A stretch of 64,000 nucleotides of DNA from Streptomyces tailanensis (lineage in GTDB: Bacteria; Actinomycetota; Actinomycetes; Streptomycetales; Streptomycetaceae). Within the stretch, counting starts at the first letter, position 1. Every line of letters starts with the position of its first letter. Both the position numbers and the translations under genes were made by a program. The DNA lies in the NCBI RefSeq assembly GCF_008386495.1, contig NZ_VTHJ01000002.1, positions 113,128 through 177,127 on the forward strand, written 5' to 3'. This document shows, piece by piece, positions 53,294 through 62,402 of the stretch. Below the pieces are notes generated by a model that saw only the letters and a program-made list of their open reading frames with translations, did not search any database and was not told the DNA's origin.

Positions 53294-54181
53294 ATGAAAT
53301 CAGGTATGCGAAAGAGAATCGCGGCGGCGTTCGCGGTCATGGCCACGTCGACGGCGCTCCTGCTGAGCGCCCCGGGCTCCGCCTCGGCTGCGCCCGCCGC
53401 CACCCCCAGCCTGCGCGCCTTCGGGATCAGCGGTGACGGCACCCTGATGGCCACGTTCACGACCGACCGGCCGGACACGCTGAACTGGGTCCGGGTCATC
53501 AAGGGTCTCGTCGGCGACACGGGCCTGGTCGGCATCGACTTCCGGGTCCAGGACGGCCTGCTGTACGGCGTCGGCAACAAGGGCGGCATCTACACGATCA
53601 AGATTCCGACGGGCACCCAGGACGTCGTGGTCACCAAGGTGTCCCAGCTCCAGTACGCGCTGTGGGGCACGAACTTCGGCGTCGACTTCAACCCGGCGGC
53701 CGACCGACTGCGTGTGATCAGCGACCAAGGCCAGAACCTGCGGCACAACCTGAACGACCACTCGACCATCCAGGACCTGAACCTCACCACCCCGCCGATC
53801 GAGGGCACGACCAAGGGTGTCTCCGCGGCCGCGTACACGAACAACGACCTCAACTCGGCCACCGCGACCACCCTGTTCGACATCAACACGACCAGCGACC
53901 AGGTCGTCATCCAGTCCCCGGCCAACAACGGCACCCTCGCCCCGACCGGCAACCTCGGCATCGACGCCCAGATCAACGCCGGCATGGACATCTACAGCAC
54001 CCTGAGCGGCGGCAAGACGGTCAACAACACCGCCTTCGCCAGCCTCACCCCGTACGGCGCCGGTACACCGTCGCTGTACACGATCAACCTCTTCACCGGC
54101 GAGGCCACCCTCGTGGACGCCCAGTACGCCCAGTTCCCCCTGAACATCACGGACGTGGCGATCTCCCTCACCGGCAGCTGA
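53294..54181 (+). CDS. secreted DUF4394-type protein
   Basis: 295 residues. A Sec signal (MKSGMRKRIAAAFAVMATS..., cleavage near ASAAPAA, ~residue 33) precedes a beta-rich domain of repeated short strands (FGISGDGTLMAT.., GIDFRVQDGLLYGVGNKG, GVDFNPAADRLRVISDQGQN, LFDINTTSDQVV). This is typical of DUF4394, a propeller-like family of unknown function. The ATG at 53294 follows GGGAGGGA; upstream in-frame sequence is not coding-like. It is followed by a strong 13-bp-stem terminator. Confidence 0.87.
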   Translation: MKSGMRKRIAAAFAVMATSTALLLSAPGSASAAPAATPSLRAFGISGDGTLMATFTTDRPDTLNWVRVIKGLVGDTGLVGIDFRVQDGLLYGVGNKGGIYTIKIPTGTQDVVVTKVSQLQYALWGTNFGVDFNPAADRLRVISDQGQNLRHNLNDHSTIQDLNLTTPPIEGTTKGVSAAAYTNNDLNSATATTLFDINTTSDQVVIQSPANNGTLAPTGNLGIDAQINAGMDIYSTLSGGKTVNNTAFASLTPYGAGTPSLYTINLFTGEATLVDAQYAQFPLNITDVAISLTGS

Positions 54182-54204
54182 GCCCCGCCGACAGGCTCAC
54201 TCCT

Positions 54205-54235
54205 CGCCGCGGCCCGGCCACCCCGGGCCGCGGCG
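54205..54235. terminator. bidirectional hairpin terminator
   Basis: CGCCGCGGCCCGG (54205-54217) pairs perfectly with CCGGGCCGCGGCG (54223-54235) across a 5-nt loop, between convergent genes, with TTGT following on the plus strand. Confidence 0.75.
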
Positions 54236-54256
54236 TTGTCATGGCCGGCGGGTACG

Positions 54257-55204
54257 TCACGCCGGTCGGCGTCCCTCCGCCGTGGCCACGGCGAACCCGG
54301 CGATCCACACCGGGATGGCCTCGTAGAAGCGGGACGTCATCTCGTACGGCCCGGTGGCGGCGAGGGACGCGAACGCGGCGATCCACGTACGGACCTCGTG
54401 CGCGGAGCCGCCGCCCTCCCTGGCCATGCCCTCCACGGTCCACGAGTCGAACTCGGCCAGCTCGCCGCGCTCCAGGTGGTCGAGGAGACGGTTGTCCCAG
54501 ACGGGGTTGATGGGGATCATCGCGGTCGACCCGGCGGCGTAGTCGCGGCCCGCCTGGACGACCCGCTGCTCGCCCTTCGCCCGCTGCTCGGGCGTCGGGG
54601 GCCTGCCCTCAATCAGCGCGTCGGCGACCCGGGGCGGTGCCCCGTCCAGGACCGGTACCGGCGGATCGTGCGAGAGGCCGCCGGAGCCGAGGAACAGCAC
54701 CCGGCGGTCTAGTTCGGCGGCCACCTGCCCCAGCGCCGTACCCAGCGCCCTGATCCGGCTCACCGGCCCCAGGGGCGTGGCCACGCCGTTGACGAAGACG
54801 GGCACGACCGGCACCTGGTCGATACCGCCGAACAGGACCTCCAGCGGCTGTGCGAAGCCGTGGTCGACGGTCATCCGGGCGGAGACTGTGAGGTCGACAC
54901 CGCGGTCGAGCGCGCCCTGGGCCAGCGCCTTCGCGGCGGCCGTGTCGACCGACAGCTCTCCGGCCTGCGAGCCGAAGTCACCGACCGCGTGCGCCTCGGT
55001 GGCCAGGCAGAACGGTGGCATCTCCTTGTAGAAGAAGCCGTTGTAGTGGTCGGGCGCGTAGAGCACGACCAGATCGGGGGCGAAGGAGCGGATGAAGGTC
55101 CGCGCGGTGTCGACGGCCGCGTCCACGCGGGCCAGGACCTCCGGGTCCGGGTCGTTCTTGCCGATGAGCGGCGAGTGGGACAACCCGACGGCTGCTACGG
55201 GCAT
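54257..55204 (-). CDS. mhpB: 3-carboxyethylcatechol 2,3-dioxygenase (extradiol, LigB superfamily)
   Basis: 315 residues, the MhpB length. Type II extradiol dioxygenase landmarks are AVGLSHSPLIG (Fe-ligand His ~9), LYAPDHYNGFFYKEMPPF (~50-67), SARMTVDHGFAQP (~109-121, His at ~116) and GSGGLSHDPP (~170). The enzyme cleaves 2,3-dihydroxyphenylpropionate-type catechols next to the diol, giving a ring-opened product for the MhpC-like hydrolase encoded upstream in the same operon. It is the last gene of the aromatic operon, just before a bidirectional terminator. Confidence 0.92.
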   Translation of the reverse strand: MPVAAVGLSHSPLIGKNDPDPEVLARVDAAVDTARTFIRSFAPDLVVLYAPDHYNGFFYKEMPPFCLATEAHAVGDFGSQAGELSVDTAAAKALAQGALDRGVDLTVSARMTVDHGFAQPLEVLFGGIDQVPVVPVFVNGVATPLGPVSRIRALGTALGQVAAELDRRVLFLGSGGLSHDPPVPVLDGAPPRVADALIEGRPPTPEQRAKGEQRVVQAGRDYAAGSTAMIPINPVWDNRLLDHLERGELAEFDSWTVEGMAREGGGSAHEVRTWIAAFASLAATGPYEMTSRFYEAIPVWIAGFAVATAEGRRPA

Positions 55205-55213
55205 GAGGGTTCC

Positions 55214-56212
55214 TTATCGAGTGGGGTGAGGCCGGGAATCCGACGGGTGGATGACGAGTTTTCCGGTGAGACCGCCGTCGATCATGAGCTGGAAGCCCTT
55301 GTGGATGTCCGTCAGCGGCAGGGTCCGGTCGATCACCGGGCGGACGCCGGTCGCGTCGAGCATGCGGAGCATGGCGACCAGTTCGGCGCGGGTGCAGCCG
55401 GTGGAGCCGAGGATGCGCTGCTGGAGGTAGAAGACGCGGCCCAGATCGGCGGGCGGGTTGGTGCCGCTGGTGGCGCCGGCGATCACGACCGTGCCGCCGG
55501 GGCGCAGCGACTTCAGCGAATGCGACCAGGTTGCCTCGCCGACCGTCTCGATGACGACGTCGACCTTCTCGGGCAGCCGCTCTCCGGTGGGTACGGCGGC
55601 CCGGGCGCCCCAGGCGACCGCCTCGGCACGCTTGTCCGCGCTGCGGCTGGTGGCGTACACGACGGCGCCCGCCGCCACCGCGAGCAGAATCGCGGCGGAG
55701 GCGACACCGCCGCCGGCGCCCTGGACGAGGACACGGTCGCCGGCGGTGATCCGGGCCTGCGTGAACAGCATGCGGTAGGCCGTGGTCCAGGCGACCGGCA
55801 GACAGGCCGCCTCGTCGAACGACAGCCAGGCGGGCTTGGGGACCAGGTTGCGGGTGGGGACCGTAAGCCACTCGGCGAACGACCCGTCGTGCCGCTCCGA
55901 CAGCAGCGCCCGGTTCGGGTCCAGCGTCTCGTCGCCGCGGCCGGCGTCCGGGTCGCCCAGCACGGGGTGGACGATCACCTCGTTGCCGTCCTCGTCGTAT
56001 CCGGCCGCGTCGCAGCCGAGGATGATCGGGAGCCGCTCGGGTGGGTGGCCGACACCGCGGAGGGTCCACAGGTCGTGCATGTTGAGCGAGGAGGCCACGA
56101 CCCGTACCCGGGTCCAGCCGGGCTTCGGCTCGGGCTGCGGCACGTTGTCGCGCAGCGCGAGCCCGGAGAGGGGGTCGGTGGCGCTCTGGGAGATGGCGAT
56201 AGCGGCGATCAC
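55214..56212 (-). CDS. MDR-superfamily oxidoreductase (quinone-oxidoreductase-like)
   Basis: About 332 residues from the GTG at 56212. The GroES-like N-domain (DNVPQPEPKPGWTRVRVVASSLNMHDLWT) is followed by a Rossmann fold with VLVQGAGGGVASAAILLA (~160-177). The cysteine-rich structural-zinc loop of classical alcohol dehydrogenases is not seen, so a zinc-less enoyl or quinone reductase is more likely. The start is uncertain: the frame stays open upstream through a dispersed repeat, and the ribosome-binding site at 56212 is weak. It lies inside the aromatic operon, 9 bp before mhpB, and may reduce a pathway or side-chain intermediate. Confidence 0.82.
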   Translation of the reverse strand: MIAAIAISQSATDPLSGLALRDNVPQPEPKPGWTRVRVVASSLNMHDLWTLRGVGHPPERLPIILGCDAAGYDEDGNEVIVHPVLGDPDAGRGDETLDPNRALLSERHDGSFAEWLTVPTRNLVPKPAWLSFDEAACLPVAWTTAYRMLFTQARITAGDRVLVQGAGGGVASAAILLAVAAGAVVYATSRSADKRAEAVAWGARAAVPTGERLPEKVDVVIETVGEATWSHSLKSLRPGGTVVIAGATSGTNPPADLGRVFYLQQRILGSTGCTRAELVAMLRMLDATGVRPVIDRTLPLTDIHKGFQLMIDGGLTGKLVIHPSDSRPHPTR

Positions 56213-56325
56213 GAGGGTTACGGTGACCGGGAGCTGGGGTTGAGCTCTAGCGCTTGTGCCACGGAGTAGCACGTACTGTGCATCAGGGGCTGCCACTTGA
56301 TGGCGTTGGGCGGCTGCGGCTTGGT

Positions 56326-56394
56326 TGTGGCTGGTCGCGCCCACGCGGCGGAGCCGCATATCGATACAGCCCCGCGCCCCTTTGGGGCGCGGGG
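56326..56394. repeat. dispersed Streptomyces repeat with terminator hairpin
   Basis: TGTGGCTGGTCGCGC (56326-56340) recurs inverted at 60793-60807. It is followed by a perfect 11-bp hairpin CCCCGCGCCCC-TTT-GGGGCGCGGGG (56370-56394). It lies downstream of the GNAT gene and may act as an internal terminator or RNA stabiliser. From memory, similar repeats are widespread in Streptomyces. Confidence 0.65.
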
Positions 56395-56402
56395 TGAATG
56401 CA

Positions 56403-56765
56403 TCAGTGGGGCATGTCATCCAGGGCCGTGGGGAGCTCGGCCAGCCAAGGCGGTTCCGTGGTGAAAAGGATTACCGTGCCGGTCGGCAGGTCTGCCTCGG
56501 TGACTCGGCGGAAGCCTCCTGTCTCGAAGGCGTCCTGGGCTGCGGCATCGTCCTCCGCCGGTGCTGCGACCACGCGGCGGCAGCGGGGGTCGGCGGTGAA
56601 GAGCGCGGTGACGAGGTCCTTGAGGAGGCGGCCGATCAGGGGGTTGGCGGTCTCCTCGGGGGCCAGCTCCACGGCGATGTCATGGCCGCCGTACGGGTAG
56701 CAGGCGCGCAATGGGTGGTCTTGCACGCGGTGGAGCCTCACCTCGATGGCAAGAGGTGTGATCAC
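56403..56765 (-). CDS. small GNAT-like protein
   Basis: 120 residues. The segment TADPRCRRVVAAPAEDDAAAQDAFETGGFRRV (~66-97, partly quoted) is the beta4-alpha4 region of GNAT acetyltransferases ('..A.R.FEK.GF'). The N-terminal strand pattern VELAPEETANPLIGRLLKDLV fits the acetyl-CoA half. At 120 residues it lacks the N-terminal third, as in some IucB/AlcB-like acyltransferases, so it may be minimal or truncated. It is transcribed with the CoA ligase (7-bp gap upstream) and followed by a strong hairpin. Confidence 0.6.
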   Translation of the reverse strand: MITPLAIEVRLHRVQDHPLRACYPYGGHDIAVELAPEETANPLIGRLLKDLVTALFTADPRCRRVVAAPAEDDAAAQDAFETGGFRRVTEADLPTGTVILFTTEPPWLAELPTALDDMPH

Positions 56766-56772
56766 GGCGGGC

Positions 56773-58332
56773 TCAGGTGCTCTCGGCCATGCGGCGGAGT
56801 TCGGCCTTGGCCAGCTTGCCGCTGGCGTTGCGGGGGAGTTCGCCGACCAGCAGGAGGCGGGTGGGGAGTTTGTAACGGGCGAGGTGGTGGCCGGCGAAGT
56901 CCCGTACCTCTTCCAAGGTGAGGGCCTTTCCCGGGGCGCAGGTGAGGACGGCCAGGACGGTCTCGCCCCACTTCGGGTCGGGGACGCCTATGACGGCCGC
57001 TTCCAGGACGCCGGGGCAGGCGGCGAGGACGCGTTCCACCTCGGCGGGGTAGATGTTCTCGCCACCGCTGATGATCATGTCCTTCAGGCGGTCGACGATG
57101 TAGTAGAAGCCGTCCTTGTCGCGGTGGGCGATGTCGCCGGAGTGGAACCAGCCTCCTTCGTCGAAGGCGGCGCCGGTGGCCTCCGGGTTGTTCCAGTAGC
57201 CGGCGGTGACGTTGGGGCCGCGTACGCAGATCTCGCCCCGGGTGTCGGCCTCGTCGATCCGGGCGCCGGTGACCGGATCGGTGAGACACACCTCGGTGTA
57301 CGGCATCGGGGCACCGGCGGAACCGGCTTTCTCCAGGGTCAGGGGGGCCGGGAGATACGTGGCGAAGGGGGCCGTCTCGGTGAGCCCCCAGGCCTGCTGG
57401 AGCAGGATGCCGTGCTCCGCGTAGTCCTTGATGAGCTGCGGTGGGACGGGCGCGCCCGCGACGACCGCCGACCTGAGCGCACCGAGGTCGGCCTCGGCGA
57501 AGCCGGGCACCCGGGCGACGGCCGCGCACATTGCGGGGACGGCGAAGAAGGAGGTCACCCGGTACTCGACGAGGTCGGACAGGAACTGGGCCGGGTCGAA
57601 GGCGCGGCGCAGGACGACGGTGCCGCCGCGCAGCAGGGTGCGCAGGGCGAGGGCGTTGAGGCCGCCGATGTGGAAGAGGGGGGCGACGGCCAGGTTCACG
57701 TCGTCGGAGCGGGTGTCGACCATGCTGTCGACGTTGACCGCGTTCCACCACAGGTTGCCGTGGGTGAGCATGACGCCTTTGGGGCGCCCGGTGGTGCCGG
57801 AGGTGTACATGAGGGCGGCGAGGTCGTCCTCGTGCAGCGGCACCGGCTCCCGGGTGGGCCGGTCGGCGCCGAGCAGCCGGGAGAGGGGGATCCATACGGC
57901 CGCGGTCGCCTCGGCGGCGGGGCAGACGAGGTCGGTGTCGACCAGGAGGTGGCGCCGGGCGGGGATGTCGTCGAGGACGGACTCGACGATCTCGCGGTGT
58001 CCCTCCTCGACGACCACGGTGTGGACTCCGCTGTCGGTGAGGATGTGGCGTACCTCGTCGGCGGCGAGCCGGAAGTTGACGGGGACGAAGACGGCGCCGA
58101 GGTGGGCGGCGGCGAACAGTGTCTGGAGGAAGGTGACGCTGTTGAAGCCGAGGTAGCCGATCCGGTCGCCGCGGCGCAGCCCCTGTTCGGCGAGTCCGGC
58201 GGCCAACTCGACCGCGGTGCGGCTGAGGTGGGCGGCGGAGAACTCCTGGCCCTCGTAGACGACGGCGGTGGGCGTGGGGTACGTGGCTCTGCGGTGCAGG
58301 GCGGCTGCGGGGCTGATGTCGACGGCGGCCAT
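56773..58332 (-). CDS. acyl-CoA synthetase (AMP-forming)
   Basis: 519 residues, ANL superfamily. The P-loop YTSGTTGRPKGV (~167-178), A5 motif QAWGLTETAP (~305), A7/A8 GGWFHSGDIAHRDKDGF.YIVDRLKDMI (~390-415) and the C-terminal lysine in RNASGKLAKAEL (~505) are all present, so it should be active. The ATG at 58332 has AAGGAG upstream; an earlier ATG is less well placed. In this operon it probably activates an aromatic or side-chain carboxylate, or a downstream acid, to a CoA thioester. Classical hca/mhp pathways lack such a gene. Confidence 0.9.
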   Translation of the reverse strand: MAAVDISPAAALHRRATYPTPTAVVYEGQEFSAAHLSRTAVELAAGLAEQGLRRGDRIGYLGFNSVTFLQTLFAAAHLGAVFVPVNFRLAADEVRHILTDSGVHTVVVEEGHREIVESVLDDIPARRHLLVDTDLVCPAAEATAAVWIPLSRLLGADRPTREPVPLHEDDLAALMYTSGTTGRPKGVMLTHGNLWWNAVNVDSMVDTRSDDVNLAVAPLFHIGGLNALALRTLLRGGTVVLRRAFDPAQFLSDLVEYRVTSFFAVPAMCAAVARVPGFAEADLGALRSAVVAGAPVPPQLIKDYAEHGILLQQAWGLTETAPFATYLPAPLTLEKAGSAGAPMPYTEVCLTDPVTGARIDEADTRGEICVRGPNVTAGYWNNPEATGAAFDEGGWFHSGDIAHRDKDGFYYIVDRLKDMIISGGENIYPAEVERVLAACPGVLEAAVIGVPDPKWGETVLAVLTCAPGKALTLEEVRDFAGHHLARYKLPTRLLLVGELPRNASGKLAKAELRRMAEST

Positions 58333-58388
58333 GGCGTCGGCTCCTTCGATGGCTGTCGTACGCAAACGGAAGCGGAAGCGGAAGGTTT

Positions 58389-59240
58389 CTAGTACAGACC
58401 GATGCCGCCGGCGGCGGTGCGGAAACCGCGGACGGCGATACCGCCGTCGGCGGGGAGGACCGCTCCGGTGACGGTGCCGCTGTTGGCGCGGGAGGCGAGC
58501 AGAACGTAGGGGCCGGTGAAATCCTCCGGCTCGACGCTGGAGTCGTACAGGGGGATGAGTGGGGGACTTTTCTCGCCGAACGCCTCGTTCTTCTCGTTCT
58601 TCGCGAACGAGGCCTCCAGGGTCCGGTTCTGCAGGCCGAGGCTCTCGGGGCCGCTCAGCTTGGTGCGCATACCGCCGGTGGCGACGCCGTTGACGCGGAC
58701 CTTGGGGGCCAGCTCGTAGGCGAACTGGCGCAGCAGGCCGAGGCAGGCGTGTTTGCTGGCGGTGTAGAGGGAGCCGCCGCCGTCGGTGTGGAAGGAGGCG
58801 TTGGAGAGGGTCATGACGATGCTCCCGCGCGTACGGACCAGCTCGCGCCAGGAGGCCTCCACGGCCAGCAGATAGCCCTTGACGTTGATGGCGAACAGTT
58901 CGTCGAACGCCGCGGAGAGCTCCCTGCCGGACAGTCGGGTGACGCTGCGGTGATAGTCCCAGATTCCGGCGTTCGGGACGAGAGCGTCGAGCTTTCCGAA
59001 CCGCTCCACGGTGGCCTCGACCGCCCGGTGCAGATCCTCCGGGGAGCGCACGTCGCCGGTGACGGTCAGCACCCGTTCCCCCAGCTCCCCGGCGGCCTTG
59101 ACGACCTCACGGAGTTGCTCGGCGTCCCGTCCGAAGACGGCGACGCATCCGCCCTCGGCGAGGTAGCGCAGGGCGACCGCGCGGCCGATGCCGGAGCCGC
59201 CGCCGGTGATCAGGGCGACGTCGCCTTCCAGCCAGCCCAT
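58389..59240 (-). CDS. cis-dihydrodiol dehydrogenase (SDR; HcaB/BphB type)
   Basis: 283 residues. The NAD-binding TGGGSGIGRA (~13-22), NAG in PNAGIWDY (~89) and the catalytic Tyr-Lys in YTASKHACLG (~155-163) are typical of SDR cis-2,3-dihydrodiol dehydrogenases, and GNAGIWDY-like sequence is a BphB/HcaB hallmark. It oxidises the dioxygenase product to a catechol. The ATG at 59240 follows the hydrolase stop by 4 bp. Confidence 0.9.
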   Translation of the reverse strand: MGWLEGDVALITGGGSGIGRAVALRYLAEGGCVAVFGRDAEQLREVVKAAGELGERVLTVTGDVRSPEDLHRAVEATVERFGKLDALVPNAGIWDYHRSVTRLSGRELSAAFDELFAINVKGYLLAVEASWRELVRTRGSIVMTLSNASFHTDGGGSLYTASKHACLGLLRQFAYELAPKVRVNGVATGGMRTKLSGPESLGLQNRTLEASFAKNEKNEAFGEKSPPLIPLYDSSVEPEDFTGPYVLLASRANSGTVTGAVLPADGGIAVRGFRTAAGGIGLY

Positions 59241-59244
59241 GAGA

Positions 59245-60087
59245 TCAGTGCTCCTTGAGGAAGTCGGTGACCAGCCGCTCGAACTCGGCCTGCCGCTCCA
59301 GCTGCACCCAGTGGCCGCAGCCGCCGAAGACATGCAGCTGGACGTCGCGGATCTGCTTGAGCATGAGCTGGGCGCCGTCGAGGGTGATGGTGCGGTCGTC
59401 GCGGCCCCAGAGCAGCAGTGTGGGCGCCTTGATCTTGTGGACGCGCTGCCAGAGCGGGTCCATGCCGTGGCGCTTGGCGAAGGCCGCGTTGTAGGCGTGG
59501 TAGAAGGCGATGTGGGACTCGTCGAGGGATGCCTCGTAGCGGGCCTGGACGGTGTCCTCCCAGCGCTTCGGCTCGGCGGTCATGACGCGGATGAAGTCCC
59601 GCATCTTCTTCACCGTCGGGCCTTCCCCGTGGTAGTAGCGGAACATGGCCTTCTGCCCCTCGGTCGGCGTCGGTCCGAACGGCAGCCAGCCGCCACCGGG
59701 TGCCATCAGCACCAACTTCACCACCCGGTCGGGGACTTCGAGCGCGGTGGCGATGGCGGCCGCTCCGCCGAGGCTGTTGCCCAGCAGATGGAACCGGTCG
59801 ACACCGAGCGCGTCCAGCGTCTGGAGCAGCGCGTCGACGGTGATCTCGGTGATGCTGCGGGCGTCGAGGTCGGCCTCGGTGGGCCGGTAACTGCCGCCGA
59901 AACCCGGCTGGTCGGGCAGCACGACACGGAAGTGCGGGGTGAGGGCGGGCAGGTTCTGGTGGTAGTTGGCCACCGCGCCGGCGCCGGGGCCGCCGCCGTG
60001 CAGCATCACCAGCACGGGTCCTTCCCCGGCCTCGGAGACCGCGATCGGGCCGAGGGTGGTCTGCACGGTGTGCTCTTTCAACGTCAC
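59245..60087 (-). CDS. meta-cleavage product hydrolase (MhpC/BphD type)
   Basis: 280 residues, alpha/beta hydrolase. HGGGPGAGAVANYHQNLPAL (~30-49) is the oxyanion region, GNSLGGAAA carries the nucleophile Ser (~107), LLLWGRDDRTI the Asp (~228) and GGCGHWVQLE the His (~256). It hydrolyses 2-hydroxy-6-oxo-dienoates produced by extradiol cleavage. The GTG at 60087 follows GGAG; the longer upstream open frame shadows the beta-subunit gene. Confidence 0.92.
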   Translation of the reverse strand: MTLKEHTVQTTLGPIAVSEAGEGPVLVMLHGGGPGAGAVANYHQNLPALTPHFRVVLPDQPGFGGSYRPTEADLDARSITEITVDALLQTLDALGVDRFHLLGNSLGGAAAIATALEVPDRVVKLVLMAPGGGWLPFGPTPTEGQKAMFRYYHGEGPTVKKMRDFIRVMTAEPKRWEDTVQARYEASLDESHIAFYHAYNAAFAKRHGMDPLWQRVHKIKAPTLLLWGRDDRTITLDGAQLMLKQIRDVQLHVFGGCGHWVQLERQAEFERLVTDFLKEH

Positions 60088-60110
60088 GTGAGGCTCCGGG
60101 TACGCAGTGC

Positions 60111-60662
60111 TTACAGGAAGGTGCTGATGTTCTTGGCGAGCAGGACGTTCTGGTCGAGCAGGATCGTGCGGCGGGCGATCAGCAGACCGCCGTCCTCGGT
60201 GCGGCGCAGCACGTCGGTGCGCCCGCCGGCGTAGACGTCGACCTCGCGCTCCAGACGGTTGCGGTAACAGAGGAAGGCCGACTCGGCGACGTACTCGCCG
60301 GGCTGCTCGCCCGCCCAGACCAGCACGTTGGTGATCAGATGCCGGGTCCGTGAGGGCGGATCCTCCGCCCAGGCCATCCCCGAGTCGAACCGCCGGATCC
60401 GCCAGGCCAGACTGGCCTTCGTCTCGTCGAAGATCGCCACCTCCCCCGGCGAACCGTCCGCCAACGCCTGCTGCCGACGCAGCCGGTTGGTACGCACCGG
60501 CGCCCAGTAGTGCAGATCGTCGGCGAACAACTCCAGCCAGTCGGCATACCGGTGCTGATCCAGCAACTGCGCCTCGACGGCATACATCCGCTGCACCTCG
60601 AAGTGCAGCCGAATGTCGTCGTCGACGACCGAGGGGGCCGTGTCGGGGGGGTGAGTGGTCAT
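60111..60662 (-). CDS. ring-hydroxylating dioxygenase beta subunit
   Basis: 183 residues, NTF2-like fold (VQRMYAVEAQLLDQHRYADWLELFADDLHYWAPV, starting near residue 25; C-terminal ARRTILLDQNVLLAKNISTFL). It is the structural partner of the alpha subunit in an alpha3beta3 oxygenase. The ATG at 60662 follows GGAGGACC. Its gene is separated from the alpha-subunit gene by the ferredoxin and reductase genes, not the usual alpha-beta adjacency. Confidence 0.92.
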   Translation of the reverse strand: MTTHPPDTAPSVVDDDIRLHFEVQRMYAVEAQLLDQHRYADWLELFADDLHYWAPVRTNRLRRQQALADGSPGEVAIFDETKASLAWRIRRFDSGMAWAEDPPSRTRHLITNVLVWAGEQPGEYVAESAFLCYRNRLEREVDVYAGGRTDVLRRTEDGGLLIARRTILLDQNVLLAKNISTFL

Positions 60663-60731
60663 CGTGGGTCCTCCTGCGGGGCCGCGCTCGGCTGTCATTC
60701 CAGCGAAAGGGGGTGGGTTCGGGGGAGGGCA

Positions 60732-60807
60732 TGTGCCGCTGAACGGCACAACTGGGGGCGCGGGACGCGCCCCTATAGGGGCGCGGGGAACTGCGCGACC
60801 AGCCACA
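60732..60807. repeat. dispersed repeat with two hairpins
   Basis: TGTGCCG/CGGCACA (60732-60738, 60744-60750) and GCGCCCC-TATA-GGGGCGC (60767-60784) are perfect stems. The adjacent GCGCGACCAGCCACA (60793-60807) is an inverted copy of 56326-56340. It lies between the reductase and beta-subunit genes and might act as an internal terminator or RNA-processing site. Confidence 0.6.
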
Positions 60808-60849
60808 GACGGTCCGCAGACGCCAACAATCCCTCACCAGGCAGACGAA

Positions 60850-62061
60850 TCAGCGAAGCACCGCCCTCAGATCCGCGCTCTCGTCGGTCAGCACACCCGC
60901 CTCGACGGCGACCCCGCGGTCGATGATCCGCCGCGCGGCCTTGATGTCACGAGGCCGGTCGATCCCAGCCGCGGCCACCACACGGTCGCCGCACAGACCG
61001 AAAACGGTGAAGGAACCGCCGTGGGGGTCACCCCGCAACACCATCCGCTCGGCCTGCCCCATCGTGCCGACCACTTCCAGACGAACCCCATACCGGTCGG
61101 ACCAGAACCACGAAGCCCCGCGCCGCGGAACACCGCGCCCGAGAATGCCATGGGCGGCGGCCTCGCCACCCCACTGCGCGGCCTCCCAGTGCTCGTGCCG
61201 CACACGATGCCCCTCCCGGCGCGCCACCTCCCCGACGGCGAAGACATGCGGGTGAGAGGTGTGCTGCCCCTCCTGCACCACAACCCCGTTGTCCACGGCA
61301 AGCCCGGCGGCCTCGGCCAACTCCGTGGCCGGCCGGATCCCGATCCCGACAACCACCGTGTCGGCGACGACGACCCCGCCGCCCCCACCGAGGTGCAGCG
61401 CGACCTCTCCATCCCGACGCTCGACACGCTCGACCCCTGCCGTGATCACCTCAATGCCCTCGGCGGTGTGCCGCTCATGCAGGGCACGAGCCACGGCATC
61501 GCCGACCACCGCGGCCAACGGCACTGGCACCGGGTCGACGAGAGTGACCCGGCACCCCATCGCCAGGGCGACCGCCGCGGTCTCGGCGCCGATCAGCCCG
61601 GCCCCGACCACCGCCACCCGGGCGCCCGGCAACAGCCGTTCCCGCAGCCGCTCGGCGTCCTCCCAGGTCCGCAGGAGATGTACGGCGGGATCGTCACCGC
61701 CGGGCACGGGCAGGGCGCGCGGTGTCCCCCCGGTGGCCAGCACGACCCGGTCGGCGGTCACGACCGCCCCGTCGGCCAACTCCAGGCCCCCCTCGTATGG
61801 ACGGATCACCCGAACCGGGGTGCCCTCACGCAGGTCGACGCGCTGCTCGCCGTACCAGGCCTCCGGCCGCAGCAGGATGTCCTCGCGCCGGGCCTTGCCG
61901 AGCAGGACGTCCTTGCTGAGCGGCGGCCGGTCGTACGGCAGGCCGTGCTCGGCGGAGTACAGGACGAGCTCCCCGTCGTAGCCCTGGGCGCGCAGAGCGT
62001 CGCAGGTGGAGACGGCTGCCAGGCCCGCCCCGACGACGGCGACGCTCCGTGGGACGCTCAT
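60850..62061 (-). CDS. ferredoxin-NAD(P)H reductase of the dioxygenase
   Basis: 403 residues with two Rossmann folds. FAD binding: VAVVGAGLAAVSTCDALR (~7-24) with YDRPPLSK (~45-52). NAD binding: VAVVGAGLIGAETAA (~145-159). FAVGEVAR (~275) is the second FAD motif. HcaD/BphA4 type: it transfers electrons from NADH to the Rieske ferredoxin. The ATG at 62061 overlaps the ferredoxin stop (ATGA). Confidence 0.92.
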   Translation of the reverse strand: MSVPRSVAVVGAGLAAVSTCDALRAQGYDGELVLYSAEHGLPYDRPPLSKDVLLGKARREDILLRPEAWYGEQRVDLREGTPVRVIRPYEGGLELADGAVVTADRVVLATGGTPRALPVPGGDDPAVHLLRTWEDAERLRERLLPGARVAVVGAGLIGAETAAVALAMGCRVTLVDPVPVPLAAVVGDAVARALHERHTAEGIEVITAGVERVERRDGEVALHLGGGGGVVVADTVVVGIGIRPATELAEAAGLAVDNGVVVQEGQHTSHPHVFAVGEVARREGHRVRHEHWEAAQWGGEAAAHGILGRGVPRRGASWFWSDRYGVRLEVVGTMGQAERMVLRGDPHGGSFTVFGLCGDRVVAAAGIDRPRDIKAARRIIDRGVAVEAGVLTDESADLRAVLR

Positions 62062-62402
62062 CCGGCGGCCTCCTGACCGGGGTGCAGCCAGACGCCGCCG
62101 TCGCGGACCTCGACCCGATGGGTGCGCACGGCGACGGTGGCGGGCATGCACTGCGGTTCCCCGGACTTGAGGCAGAAACGGGCGCTGTGCAGCGGGCACT
62201 CCACCTCCCCGTCCTCGATCCAGCCGTCGGAGAGCGAGGCCTGGCCGTGCGAACAGGTGTCGTCCAGGGCGTAATAGGCGCCGCCGTCGTGGAAGACGGC
62301 GATGGCATCGCCGTGCCCGGTCGTCTCGGCGGGCACCTTCAGCGCCTCGCCGTCCTCGATGTCACCGATGGCGGCGACACGAACAGCGCTGTTGGTCATC
62401 AT
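62058..62402 (-). CDS. Rieske ferredoxin
   Basis: 114 residues. DTCSHGQASLSDG (C-x-H, ~44-47) and CPLHSARF (C-x2-H, ~64-67) ligate the [2Fe-2S] cluster. It carries electrons from the reductase to the oxygenase. The first ATG (62402) overlaps the alpha-subunit stop and has GAAGGA upstream. Confidence 0.94.
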   Translation of the reverse strand: MMTNSAVRVAAIGDIEDGEALKVPAETTGHGDAIAVFHDGGAYYALDDTCSHGQASLSDGWIEDGEVECPLHSARFCLKSGEPQCMPATVAVRTHRVEVRDGGVWLHPGQEAAG